A stretch of DNA of 64,000 nucleotides from JAPLSN01 sp964482955 (lineage in GTDB: Bacteria > Spirochaetota > Spirochaetia > Treponematales > UBA12059): contig CAYZZW010000001.1 of NCBI GenBank assembly GCA_964482955.1, positions 97,440 to 161,439 on the forward strand. Reading direction: 5' to 3'. Positions 1-8,144 of the stretch are shown here, in pieces (positions within the stretch are counted from its first letter, which is position 1; the number at the start of each line of letters is the position of its first letter). The notes beneath the pieces were generated by a model. The model was not told where the DNA came from and did not search any database. It saw only the letters and a program-made list of their open reading frames with translations. The position numbers and the translations under genes were made by a program.

Positions 1-167
1 GAACCGGGGACGATCACCGTCGTCTGCGCCCGCGCGGGCGCCGGGACGAACGCGCACGCCAGCGCCATGGCGAGCGCCGTTCCGAACGCGCGCGCGCCCG
101 GGGCGCACGCGGCACCCGCGCGAGGAGGAGCGCGGCGGACGCGGAACGGTCCGACGGAGAAGTTCAC
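1..167 (-). CDS. Secreted protein, N-terminal part only (runs off left edge)
   Basis: A minus-strand reading frame opens with GTG at 165-167, overlapping the TGA stop of the upstream gene as GTGA, and continues past the left edge without a stop. The visible N-terminus has a basic start, a hydrophobic run (FGTALAMALACAFV) and a signal-peptidase-I-like end APARA followed by QTTVIVPG, so the product is probably exported. The overlap suggests translational coupling to the two CsgG-like outer-membrane genes upstream, making this the third gene of that operon. An internal ATG within the signal-like segment is a less likely start. The function cannot be judged from about 55 residues. Confidence 0.5.
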   Translation of the reverse strand, partial: MNFSVGPFRVRRAPPRAGAACAPGARAFGTALAMALACAFVPAPARAQTTVIVPG

Positions 168-1951
168 AGATCGAATCCGATCGTCGCGCCGAGCGACAGG
201 AACCGGGGCTTGTCGCACAGCTCGCGGGAAGGCGCGTTGAGCGGCAGGCGCTTCGACACCTGGAACCCGACGTGCATGCCGTCGGTCGGCATCCACGAGA
301 TCGAGCCGCCGAACGAGAGGTTCACGAGCCACGAGAACTCGTCGTCGACCGATTCGCCCGAACCGCTGAACGGCGCGCGCGACGAGCGGGCGAAGAAGAA
401 CGGCCCGGTGCCGAGATCCGCCTCCAGCCTGAGCACGTACGAGAGGACGGTCAGCCGCGCGGCCACGCCGGCCGCCAGGTTGGCGTCGACCACCGTGTCC
501 GAGAGGAGCGCGGTCACCGTCCCGGTGACGGGGTCCTTGGCCGTGCCGCGCGCCACGCCGCCGCCGCCGCGCAGGGCGCCGTACCAGCAGAGGTCGAAGC
601 CGGTGAAGCTGAAGGGCATGGGGATCGTCAGGGGGAAGGGACGTTCGTAGCGTCCCTCGATCGTGAGCACGGGTCCCACGTAATCGGTCACCCACCCGTC
701 GTCCGCCGAGCCCGTGTGGTCGTAGGCGTCGATCGTGGTGGCGAGGGCGACCGCGTGGACGAGGGCGTCCGGTTTCTTCCGCGAGACGAACAGCCGCCGG
801 TAATCGTAGGAGCGGAGTTCGTCGAGGTAGAGGCTGAAGCGTTCGCGCCCGGCGGCGTCGCGCTTTTCCGCCTTGACGACCTCGAGACGGAGCTTGAGGT
901 ATTCGGCGTCGTCCGGGACCAGGGCCAGCGCCTCGTCGACGCTCGCCAGGGCTTCGCCGTACTTGCCGTTTTCGAGGTAGGTCTTCGCCTGGTGCGCCTT
1001 TTCGCGGGCGGCGATGCCCTTCCGGCAGCGCTCTTCGAGCAGCCTGCCGCGGCTCGACAGCGGCGCCGACGCCTTCAGCTTGTCGAGCAGGGCCTTTCCC
1101 ACTTCGTATTTGCGCGCGTCGACGTAGCCCTCCACGCGGTCGAGCCGGTCTTCGACCGACTCCGCGAGGAAATTCGCGTACGCGTCCTGCAGGGCCGAGA
1201 GATACGCGGCGTAGGTTTCGTCGCGCGGATCGAGCTCGGTCGCCTCGCGCGCCGCGCGGATCGCCTCTTCGTACAGGTAGAGCTCCGCGGCCTTCTGCGC
1301 GTCCGCGTACCGGATGGCGGCGCGCGCGACGTTGATCTTCGCGCGGCGCTCCGCCATCGCGGCGGTCTCCGCTGGCTTGGCGGCGAGATAGAGGTCCAGG
1401 TAGCGCTCGGCGTTGTCCCAGTCCTTCGCGCGGATGAAGGCGTCGATCTGGTCGACCGACAGGTCGGCGCGCTGTCGGATCGCCACGCCGAGTCGCTTGG
1501 CGAGGTCGCTCATGCCCTTCACGAGCGCGGCTTCCGCGAAGGAGGTGTCCTTGCCGTACAGGTCCTTGCCCGTGTCCTTCGACAGGAGGCGCACGGTGAC
1601 GGTCACCGTCGCGGTTCCCTTCGCCGCGCTGCGGGACGCGCGCGCGGAGACGATGAAGTCGGCCCGGGCCTTTTTGGCGAGTTCCAGCTGGACGCGCTCG
1701 TCGTCGGCCTTGAGGTCGAAACCGCCCTCGAGGGCGACGGCCTCGACGCGGTCCTGCGCGACGATCTCGATGCCGCCCTGCTCCATGAGCCGGGAGACGA
1801 GCGAGGCGCGGATCTGCTCCGCGAGGCTCGACGCGAAGTCGGAGCCGTGGAACACGGGCAGGACGATGATGGACTGCCGGGCCGTCTGGGCATGCGGCGC
1901 GGCGACGATGCCGATGACGAGGGCCGCCGCGAGGGCGATACGGTGTTTCAT
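164..1951 (-). CDS. CsgG/FlgO-like domain protein with repeat region and outer-membrane barrel-like C-terminus
   Basis: About 595 residues. The start chosen is ATG at 1951 (MKHRIALAAALV), which has AGGCGG upstream and opens a clean signal peptide ending near PHA|Q; the frame is open further upstream but adds only a non-signal leader. Residues about 25-150 (IIVLPVF, SLAEQIRASLVSRL, VEIVAQDRVEAV-like pattern) resemble the N-terminal fold of CsgG, FlgO and TolB-type periplasmic proteins that assemble at the outer membrane. Residues about 170-370 are helical with TPR-like spacing (YLDLYLAAKPAE, ASVDEALALVPDD). The last 200 residues alternate polar and hydrophobic residues with many aromatics and end in GFDL, as outer-membrane beta-barrels do. 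It is a diverged paralogue of the next gene upstream, 14 bp away. The role is inferred to be envelope assembly or secretion; no specific family is assigned. Confidence 0.6.
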   Translation of the reverse strand: MKHRIALAAALVIGIVAAPHAQTARQSIIVLPVFHGSDFASSLAEQIRASLVSRLMEQGGIEIVAQDRVEAVALEGGFDLKADDERVQLELAKKARADFIVSARASRSAAKGTATVTVTVRLLSKDTGKDLYGKDTSFAEAALVKGMSDLAKRLGVAIRQRADLSVDQIDAFIRAKDWDNAERYLDLYLAAKPAETAAMAERRAKINVARAAIRYADAQKAAELYLYEEAIRAAREATELDPRDETYAAYLSALQDAYANFLAESVEDRLDRVEGYVDARKYEVGKALLDKLKASAPLSSRGRLLEERCRKGIAAREKAHQAKTYLENGKYGEALASVDEALALVPDDAEYLKLRLEVVKAEKRDAAGRERFSLYLDELRSYDYRRLFVSRKKPDALVHAVALATTIDAYDHTGSADDGWVTDYVGPVLTIEGRYERPFPLTIPMPFSFTGFDLCWYGALRGGGGVARGTAKDPVTGTVTALLSDTVVDANLAAGVAARLTVLSYVLRLEADLGTGPFFFARSSRAPFSGSGESVDDEFSWLVNLSFGGSISWMPTDGMHVGFQVSKRLPLNAPSRELCDKPRFLSLGATIGFDL

Positions 1952-1965
1952 GCTGCCGCCGCCTT

Positions 1966-3381
1966 TCAGAAGGTCCATCCGGCCATGAGGCGGAGGCAGT
2001 ACGCGGAATGGTCCATGTCGTTCGGATACCAGCGATAGTCGCCCTTGAGGGCCGTGAAGAAGCCCGTCCGTCCCTTGAACTTCGTCTCGAGCGCGACGAG
2101 ACCGCCGAGCGTGCCGCCGGCTATGTACCCGCGGTCAGAGACTCCGCCGAGCTGGACCGCGCCGCCGCCGTCGACGCCGACGCTCAGCACGAAGGGACCG
2201 ACCTTGAAGCTTTCGGCCGCGAGCGGCGACAGGTACCCCTGCGCGAACAGGCTCATGCCGCCCGAGGCCAGTTCCTCGTAGCGGAGCGCCGCCCCGAGGT
2301 AGGCCACCCAGTTCACGACGCCCTTGCCGCCCTTCGGCGCGCGCGGGATCTGCCACGAGAACTCCGCGCCGAAATCGCCGCCCGGCAGGCCCACCGAAAA
2401 ATCGGCCTGGTCGACGTCGAGCGAATAGGTCGCGGCGAGCCGCGTGCCCTCGACGGTCACCGTCTCGAGATCCTCCGACACCTGCCGCCAGAAGCCCGGG
2501 CGGTAGACGCCCTTGTCGAGTTCGGCTTCGCGCCGCGCCATTTCGATGCGCTTGCGGTATTCCCACTCGACCTCGACCTCCGCGATTCGCTCGCGCCAGG
2601 CGTAGTAGCGCCCGTCGGGCTTGAGCGCGATGGCCTCGTCGATGCGGAGCCGGGCTTCCTTGAAGAGGCGCTGGGTCACGTACTTTTTCGACTGCGCGTA
2701 GTAGGTTTCCGAAAGGCCGACCGCGATGCGGTCGTAGGCGGCGCGCACTTCGTCGTCCGCCTTCGCGGTCCGGAGGTAGATGTCGATGGAACGCTTGGCT
2801 TCCGTCCAGTTCCGCGCCTTCACGAGCCGGTCGATGTCAGCCTTCGTGACCGTCTTGTTGAGCTCGAAGCCCTTTTCCTTGATGGACGCGGCCAGTTCGT
2901 TGATGGCCGAGGCGAGCTGCTCCTCGGCGGCGTAGATCGTGTTCGCGAACAGGATGCGGCCGGTGCGGAGGTCCACGAGACGCGAGGTGATGACGATCCG
3001 GTCGTAGAGCTTGCCGAAGCCGCAGATGAGGATGGCGCGCGCCCCCCGCAGGTTCACGTCGGTCGAGGCGTCCATCCGCGCGCCGGGATTGAGGAGCTGG
3101 AACGAGACTTCGTTGAGGATCTCGTTCGAGCGCTCGCGCTCGAGCACCTCGAACAGCGACGTGTTGGCCACGGCGGTCGTGACGAGCGCCGTGTAGGCGT
3201 CGATCTCGCGGCGCACCTGCGGATCCTTGCGGTCCGGATTGCCGAAGGGCGTCATTTCGGGGATGGCGATCGGGATTCCGACCGAGGAATCCCGAGGGAT
3301 TCCGACCGATTCGGATTGGGTTTGGGCGAAGGCCGCGGACGCGGCGAGCGCCACGAGCGCGGCGAGCAGGGTTTTGTTCAT
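1966..3381 (-). CDS. CsgG/FlgO-like domain protein with barrel-like C-terminus (paralogue of the next gene)
   Basis: About 471 residues. The start at 3381 gives MNKTLLAALVALAASAAFAQ, a typical signal peptide; the longer frame has no ribosome site or signal-like start. After the signal is a short repeat, SVGIPRDSSVGIP, encoded by a 14-bp direct repeat at 3272-3285 and 3296-3309. Residues about 45-170 (TALVTTAVANTSLFEVLER, GARAILICGFGKLYDRI, RLVDLRTGRILFAN) match the pattern of FlgO/CsgG-like domains, followed by helical repeats (AKRSIDIYL, RLRIDEAIALKPDGRYY). The C-terminal third is glycine- and aromatic-rich and ends in AGWTF, with a terminal aromatic residue as in BAM-assembled barrels. It is the first recognisable gene of the operon. 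The combination of domains in one chain is unusual; the function is unknown. Confidence 0.6.
   Translation of the reverse strand: MNKTLLAALVALAASAAFAQTQSESVGIPRDSSVGIPIAIPEMTPFGNPDRKDPQVRREIDAYTALVTTAVANTSLFEVLERERSNEILNEVSFQLLNPGARMDASTDVNLRGARAILICGFGKLYDRIVITSRLVDLRTGRILFANTIYAAEEQLASAINELAASIKEKGFELNKTVTKADIDRLVKARNWTEAKRSIDIYLRTAKADDEVRAAYDRIAVGLSETYYAQSKKYVTQRLFKEARLRIDEAIALKPDGRYYAWRERIAEVEVEWEYRKRIEMARREAELDKGVYRPGFWRQVSEDLETVTVEGTRLAATYSLDVDQADFSVGLPGGDFGAEFSWQIPRAPKGGKGVVNWVAYLGAALRYEELASGGMSLFAQGYLSPLAAESFKVGPFVLSVGVDGGGAVQLGGVSDRGYIAGGTLGGLVALETKFKGRTGFFTALKGDYRWYPNDMDHSAYCLRLMAGWTF
3272..3309. repeat. In-frame direct/inverted repeat near the mature N-terminus
   Basis: GGGATTCCGACCGA occurs at 3272-3285 and again at 3296-3309. 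The first copy also forms an inverted repeat with GGAATCCC at 3286-3293. It encodes SVGIPRDSSVGIP directly after the signal peptide, where an extra segment would be tolerated. Confidence 0.6.
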
Positions 3382-3525
3382 GGATGAGATCGCTCCGTCG
3401 GAGGATAAGTGCGGGTACCCTACCACGGTTTCGGGCGCGTGTCCACGCGCCGAGGCGTCCGGCATCCCGTGGAATCGGGGTTCCGACGACGCCTGACGAC
3501 AGATCTCCGCGAGTCCGACGAACTC

Positions 3526-5652
3526 CTAGGTCTTGAAACGGTCCACGCCCGACTTGAGGCGGCCCACGCTCTCGCGCGATTCCACGGCGAGCGAGGCCGT
3601 GTCGGTGGCGCTGCGCTGGATTTCGGACGTGCCCGCGGCCATCTCGTTCATGCCGTTCTCGAGCTCCGTGGAGAGCCTGAGGAGGTTCTTCATCTCCTCG
3701 AGGATGACGCCCGAACCCTGCTGCATGAGCGTGGCGGATTCGCGCACCTTCTGCGCGTCCGCGTTGATCCCCACGAGCGAATCGAGCACCTGCGCGCTGC
3801 CGGAACTCTGCTCCTGCATCGCGTACTTCACCTCTTCCTCGAGGCGGCTCAGCACCTGGATCTGCTCGAGGATGTCGCCGAAGGTCCGCTCCGCGGTGCC
3901 CGAGCTGTCGACGACGGCTTCGATGACGCCGCGGATCTCCCGCACGTTCTGCGCGATGATCTTCGACTGCCTGGCCGCGTTTTCCGCGAGCTTGCGGATC
4001 TCGTCGGCGACCACGGCGAAGCCCTGCCCCGCCTCGCCGGCGTGGGCCGCCTCGATGGCCGCGTTCATCGCCAGGAGGTTCGTCTGCGCCGCGATGCCGG
4101 CGATGAGGTTGTTCGTGTCCTGCAGCGATTCCGACCGCTCGTCGACCTCGCGCACGCGGGTGGAGACGCCCTGGAGCGCGCTCTTGCCCTCGTCCGACTT
4201 GCCGAGCAGTTTTTCGTAATAGACGCCCATGCGTTCCACGTTGGCGGTGACGCTCTGGATGTTCGCCACCATCTCCTCGATGGAGCTCGACGACGTGGCC
4301 AGGCTTTCGCTCTGGCGCTCGACGTGGGCGTACAGGGCGTTCACGTTGCGGACGATCTCCTCGATCGTGGCGCTCGATTCCGTCACCGAGACGGCCTGGG
4401 TGCGCGTCTGCTGCTTGAGCGACTCGATGTTGGCCGCGATCTGCCGCACCGACCCGGCCGTCTCCTCCATGTTGCCCGACAGCCTGATCGTCCCCTCCGC
4501 CATGGCCGCGGCTTCCCGTTTGACGCCCGCGACGAGTTCCCTGAGGGTGCCCATGAAGGAATTGAAGCCTCCGGCCAGCTGGCCGATCTCGTCGCGCGAA
4601 TGGATGTCGATGGCGCGGGTGAGGTCTCCCTCGCCGCGTTCCAGGTCCGCGAGGCCGGTCGACAGGGCGTCGAGCCGCGAGGTGATGCTGCGGATCAGCG
4701 CGATGGACGACAGGACCGACACGGCCACGATGAACGCCACGGCCGCGATCACCGCGAAGACCGTGAAGCGGGCGCGTGCGAGCGCGGCGTCGACGCTGAT
4801 CTTCACCGAATCGAAATAAGCGTCCAGAATGCCCTGGATGCCCCCCACGACCTTCGCGAAGGCGTCAGCCGTCTCGTAATCGTCGATCATGGAGCCGTCC
4901 CGGAAGCCCGCCGCCGCCAACGCGGAGACGGTGTCCCGCACGGTCGCCCATTCGGGCTGCAGGAGGAGTTCGTCGCGCATGGCGACGAGCTTCTCCGACA
5001 GGAGGAGCCCCTTGCCCTTGAGATAGCCCTCGATGCCCGCGTAGGACGTGAGCAGGTCCACGATGTCGGCCAGCTCCACGTCCTCGTCTTCCGCCGCGAC
5101 CATGGCCACGAGCGCCGAGGTCTGGCCCGCGTACTCCTTGGACGCCTCGATGAGGTGGATGGACGTGAATTCCCGCCTGAAGGTGTCGTACGAAGAGTCG
5201 ACCGCGTACTCGTAGGGCCGCATGAAGCCGTCGATGAGCCTCGTGTATTCGACGATGGCGGCCTTGGGATCGAGCCCGCGCGTGTCGATCGCCGTACGGA
5301 GCATGCCGAGCTTCTGCGGCAGGAGCTTGAGGTATTTCACCAGGTCCTCGGGGAGGATGCCCGAGGCATACACCTCTTCCATGCCGTTCTTGATGACCAG
5401 GTCGGTTTCCACCGACTGTGCGGTCAGCTCGCCGCCCCCGATGTCGAAGTTGAGGTACTGGACCGCCTTGCTGCGCTCGCCCTGCATGCCCGAGAGGAGG
5501 CCGCTCAGGGCCTTCACCACCATGTGGCTCCGGTGCGTGCGGTCGAACTTCGCGAGCTGATCCAGTTGCGTCACGAAAATGTTGCCGGCGAAGCCGAGCG
5601 AGAGGATGAGGGGAACGCCCATGAGCGCGAAGAGCCGTTTTCTGATCGTCAT
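3526..5652 (-). CDS. Methyl-accepting chemotaxis protein with large periplasmic sensor
   Basis: 708 residues. TM1 is at about 7-27, followed by a helical sensor of about 265 residues resembling the NIT (nitrate/nitrite sensing-like) type (GMQGERSKAVQYLN, YLKGKGLLLSEKL). TM2 is at about 298-322, then HAMP (LIRSITSRLDALSTGLADLERG) and a long cytoplasmic coiled coil. The conserved signalling tip for CheA/CheW binding is near residues 520-550 (IAAQTNLLAMNAAIEAAHA, GQGFAVVADEIRKLAE). The start ATG has GGGAG 6 nt upstream and lies 1 bp after the stop of a small membrane-protein gene, so it appears to be the last gene of the NusG-II / Gx-transporter operon. The ligand is unknown. Length and domain order are normal for a class-I receptor. 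Confidence 0.93.
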   Translation of the reverse strand: MTIRKRLFALMGVPLILSLGFAGNIFVTQLDQLAKFDRTHRSHMVVKALSGLLSGMQGERSKAVQYLNFDIGGGELTAQSVETDLVIKNGMEEVYASGILPEDLVKYLKLLPQKLGMLRTAIDTRGLDPKAAIVEYTRLIDGFMRPYEYAVDSSYDTFRREFTSIHLIEASKEYAGQTSALVAMVAAEDEDVELADIVDLLTSYAGIEGYLKGKGLLLSEKLVAMRDELLLQPEWATVRDTVSALAAAGFRDGSMIDDYETADAFAKVVGGIQGILDAYFDSVKISVDAALARARFTVFAVIAAVAFIVAVSVLSSIALIRSITSRLDALSTGLADLERGEGDLTRAIDIHSRDEIGQLAGGFNSFMGTLRELVAGVKREAAAMAEGTIRLSGNMEETAGSVRQIAANIESLKQQTRTQAVSVTESSATIEEIVRNVNALYAHVERQSESLATSSSSIEEMVANIQSVTANVERMGVYYEKLLGKSDEGKSALQGVSTRVREVDERSESLQDTNNLIAGIAAQTNLLAMNAAIEAAHAGEAGQGFAVVADEIRKLAENAARQSKIIAQNVREIRGVIEAVVDSSGTAERTFGDILEQIQVLSRLEEEVKYAMQEQSSGSAQVLDSLVGINADAQKVRESATLMQQGSGVILEEMKNLLRLSTELENGMNEMAAGTSEIQRSATDTASLAVESRESVGRLKSGVDRFKT

Positions 5653-5653
5653 G

Positions 5654-6271
5654 TCATCTCCCGAGCCAACGCGTGATGTGGGGCAGGAACGCCGCGAGGC
5701 ACCCCAGGATCAGGGCGACGTCGCTCTTGGAAAACCGCCCGCCGCGGGCGGGCCGGACATCCGGAGACGACGCGTCGTTGTATTCAGTATACGCGGACAC
5801 CAGCGCTTCGTCGAGGTCGAACATGAATCCTTTGCCGCTTTTCTCGGGCTTGAGCGAGCCCAGCGCCCCGTACACCGCGAAGGCTCGCCCGAGCAACCCG
5901 CCGAAACGTCCCGGAATCCGCAGCCCCGGCCGGATCGTCGCCTTGGAGACGAGCATGAGCCCCTCGAACGTGATCGCCTTTTCGAGCCCCTCGAGCAGGG
6001 CGGTTTCGGTGACGGAGAACGGCCCGAGGCGGGCGAGGACCCGGCCGGCGGGCACGAGAAGATTGACGGCGACGATGCCGGCCGCCGTCAGGAGGGCGCG
6101 CGGCAACGAGAATTTCCGGCCTCCGAGGACGCAGAGCGCCGCCCCGACGGCCGCCAACGCGGCCTTGCCGGCCGTCGTCGGGCAGGTCGCGAGCGCGACC
6201 GAGAGGGCGGCGCCCGACGCGGCGAGGCGGCCCGGCCGGAAAACGCGGTCCAGGACGGGTTCAGGCGGCAC
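5654..6271 (-). CDS. Integral membrane protein in Gx-transporter operon
   Basis: 205 residues from a GTG at 6271, which has GGGAGG 6 nt upstream and overlaps the end of the upstream transporter gene. Several hydrophobic segments are visible: about 15-50, 58-80 and a C-terminal LILGCLAAFLPHI. The central motif ETALLEGLEKAITFEGLMLVSK is weakly reminiscent of the coupling helices of ECF-transporter T components (CbiQ/EcfT), which would fit its place beside a Gx transporter, but this is only a hint. The protein is shorter than typical EcfT. It overlaps its upstream neighbour by 11 bp and is 1 bp from the downstream MCP, so the four genes are probably one transcript. Confidence 0.5.
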   Translation of the reverse strand: MPPEPVLDRVFRPGRLAASGAALSVALATCPTTAGKAALAAVGAALCVLGGRKFSLPRALLTAAGIVAVNLLVPAGRVLARLGPFSVTETALLEGLEKAITFEGLMLVSKATIRPGLRIPGRFGGLLGRAFAVYGALGSLKPEKSGKGFMFDLDEALVSAYTEYNDASSPDVRPARGGRFSKSDVALILGCLAAFLPHITRWLGR

Positions 6272-6845
6272 CGGCGTCCTCCCGCAGCGAGGCGAAGAGC
6301 CGCGAGCGGTCCTCGAACGCGCGCGCGAAGAGCCCGAGCGCGACCCCGGTGGCGAGGCCCGTCCCCAGGAAGAAGGGGGCGGTGAGCGCCGCGCCGGCGC
6401 CGAACACGAACACGCCCGCGAGGAGGAGCTGGACGGAGTTGGACAGCGTCGCGCCGATCACCGACAGCCCGAGCGGCGAGACGAGCCGCCCGAACAGCCG
6501 GCGCGCGCCGAACATGGACAGCGCCGAGGCGAAGGTGCCGGCGAGGGAAAAGAGCGCGACGTAGGAGAAGAGCGAACCGGAGACCACGCTCATGCCTATC
6601 ACCTTGACGAGCGCGAGGGCCAGGAACCAGCCGAAGGGCAGGAGGTCGACGGCGAGGAGGAGGGGCAGGTTGGCGATTCCGAGCCGCATGAACGGCAGGG
6701 GCTTGGGGATCATGTACTCGAGGGCCGAGAGGAAGAACGCGAGTCCCCCGAGGAAGGCCGTGACGCGCGCGAGCTTGGCGGACGATCGCGGCGGCGCGGG
6801 CAAGACCGACGAACTATCAGCGGACGATCGCGTCGGGAGCTCCAT
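6261..6845 (-). CDS. Gx transporter family protein (ECF substrate-binding-like)
   Basis: About 194 residues. The start ATG at 6845 has a strong AGGAGG 9 nt upstream; the longer open frame is not real. The protein has five or six hydrophobic helices. The segment EYMIPKPLPFMRLGIANLPLLLA is split by the family-typical LGIANLP motif of the Gx transporter family, formerly called heptaprenyl diphosphate synthase component I. Other recognisable pieces are KVIGMSVVSGSLFSYV and LSVIGATLSNSVQLLLA. The family is thought to be a membrane S-component-like transporter; its substrate is not established. It overlaps the NusG-II gene by 29 bp and the next membrane gene by 11 bp, the usual NusG-II / Gx pairing. 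Confidence 0.8.
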   Translation of the reverse strand: MELPTRSSADSSSVLPAPPRSSAKLARVTAFLGGLAFFLSALEYMIPKPLPFMRLGIANLPLLLAVDLLPFGWFLALALVKVIGMSVVSGSLFSYVALFSLAGTFASALSMFGARRLFGRLVSPLGLSVIGATLSNSVQLLLAGVFVFGAGAALTAPFFLGTGLATGVALGLFARAFEDRSRLFASLREDAGAA

Positions 6846-7188
6846 CGTCGCCGCCTCCTTCCACGCGGACCATGACGCCGTTCGGCAAGCAGGCCGTCCA
6901 CTGGCCCGGCTTCGAGACGCGGCCGGCCGCGACGCAGGTCTGGTTGTCGCAGGGGGACGATTCGACGTACGCCGCGCCGTGGCCGACGCGGACCACCGTG
7001 GAGCCGAGGGGGCCCGGCACGTCGACCGTCCGGTCGCGGTCCAGGGGATAGATCCACGACTCGGTCTTCGTCTCGATGACGACGCGGGGTTCGCCGCCAC
7101 GTCCGTACGCGAACGCGGCGGACGCCGCCACCGCCGCGATCCCGACGATCACGAGCGCCACGTCGACCGCCGTCACCTTCGTCCGCAC
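6817..7188 (-). CDS. NusG domain II-containing protein
   Basis: About 123 residues. I prefer the GTG at 7188 (VRTKVTAVDVALVIVG), which opens directly into a single N-terminal membrane helix at about residues 8-28; the longer frame would run through a repeat element. After the anchor comes a small beta domain with WIYPLDRDRTVDVPG, VVRVGHGAAYVESSPCDNQTC and a C-terminal NGVMVRVEGG, the signature of the DUF1312 / NusG-domain-II family. The paired cysteines in SPCDNQTC are typical. These short anchored proteins are commonly encoded next to Gx transporters, as here, but their biochemical role is not known. The 3' end overlaps the transporter start. Confidence 0.75.
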   Translation of the reverse strand: MRTKVTAVDVALVIVGIAAVAASAAFAYGRGGEPRVVIETKTESWIYPLDRDRTVDVPGPLGSTVVRVGHGAAYVESSPCDNQTCVAAGRVSKPGQWTACLPNGVMVRVEGGGDDGAPDAIVR

Positions 7189-7215
7189 AGATACGCCCCC
7201 ATTGTCGAAAGGCAA

Positions 7216-7376
7216 CCACGGAGGCAGGGAGGTTCGGCCACGGAGATCACGGAGAGAAGAAGGGGATAGGAGTATCGGAACGGAAAACCCAATTCCGATT
7301 TCCTCCATGAAGTCCTTTTAGCTCCGTGTCTCCGTGCCAACGCTCGAGCGCTCGCTAAGCTTCGCTCCGTGGCTAA
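7216..7376. repeat. ACGGAG-type dispersed element between nusG-II gene and slyD
   Basis: CCACGGAGGCAGGGAGG and CCACGGAGATCACGGAG on the left face CTCCGTGTCTCCGTG and CTCCGTGG on the right, giving outer complementary ends around an AT-richer centre. The right end (AACGCTCGAG, then CTAAGCTTCGCT) is also found at 32664-32692. It is one member of the ACGAAG-like family scattered through this window. No gene is visible inside. Confidence 0.6.
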
Positions 7377-7387
7377 ATTTTCATCGA

Positions 7388-7972
7388 TTAGTGGCAGCCG
7401 CCGCAGGAGCAGCCGTGTTCCTTCTCGTCGCCGTCGCCGCAGTCGCCTTCGCAGTCGCAGTCGTCGCCGCAGGCGTCGCCGCATTCCCCGTCACCGTCGC
7501 CGCAGCCGCAGGAGCAGGCGCCGTGGACGTGGCCGTGCGAAAGCTCTTCGGCGGTGGCCTCGCGGACGTCGAGCACCTTCACCGCGAAGTGGAGCGTGTC
7601 GCCGGCCAGCGGGTGGTTGGCGTCGACCGTGACCTGGTCGCCTTCGATGGCGGTGACCGTGAGGATGCCGGGACCCTCGTCGGTGCGGAACTGCGTGCCG
7701 ACCTCGAGCTCGGGGAAATCCTTGAAGCGGTCCTTGGGGACCTGGAAGACGAGATTGTCGTCGTACTCCCCGTACGCGTCCGCGGGCGGCACGGAACAGG
7801 CGACGTCGTCGCCGTTCGTCTTGCCGTCGAGATGCTTTTCGAGGCCGGGGATGATGTTGGCGTTGCCGTGCAGGTAGACGAGGGGTTCGCCTTCGGACGA
7901 ATCGATGATTTCGCCTTCGTCGTTCTTGAGCGTGTACTCGATGCTGACCACGCGGTCCTTTTCGATGACCAT
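7388..7972 (-). CDS. slyD: FKBP-type peptidyl-prolyl isomerase SlyD, metal-binding tail
   Basis: About 194 residues. The start at 7972 (MVIEKDRVVSIEYTLKND) has GAGGAG upstream; the longer frame has no site. Residues 1-145 contain the FKBP domain with the SlyD-type insert-in-flap arrangement (EGEPLVYLHGNANIIPGLEKHLDG, then DAYGEYDDNLVFQVPKDRF, then VDANHPLAGDTLHFAVKV). The last 50 residues are extraordinarily rich in Cys, His, Asp and Gly (HGHVHGACSCGCG, DCDCEGDCG, HGCSCGGCH), matching the nickel/zinc-binding tail of SlyD but with more cysteines than usual. The role is folding of prolyl-limited proteins and metal (nickel) supply. It has its own promoter candidate at 8086-8114. Confidence 0.92.
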   Translation of the reverse strand: MVIEKDRVVSIEYTLKNDEGEIIDSSEGEPLVYLHGNANIIPGLEKHLDGKTNGDDVACSVPPADAYGEYDDNLVFQVPKDRFKDFPELEVGTQFRTDEGPGILTVTAIEGDQVTVDANHPLAGDTLHFAVKVLDVREATAEELSHGHVHGACSCGCGDGDGECGDACGDDCDCEGDCGDGDEKEHGCSCGGCH

Positions 7973-8085
7973 GATGACTCCTCTGGGGGCTGGATCGATG
8001 ACCGGCGTCGCGTCGAGGCTTGGGCCGGAAAATCTTCTCAGGTGGGGGTATGACCGCGCCGTCACGTGCGGGCGGGATCCGGCAC

Positions 8086-8114
8086 AATATATAGAAAAGA
8101 CCGCGCCGAAACAA
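8086..8114 (-). promoter_or_regulatory. Promoter candidate for slyD
   Basis: Minus strand TTGTTT (8114-8109), 17 bp, TATATT (8091-8086). This predicts a leader of about 107 nt before the slyD start at 7972. Confidence 0.55.
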
Positions 8115-8144
8115 GTCCGGAGCCCGCCCGAACGCCAGTTTCCG

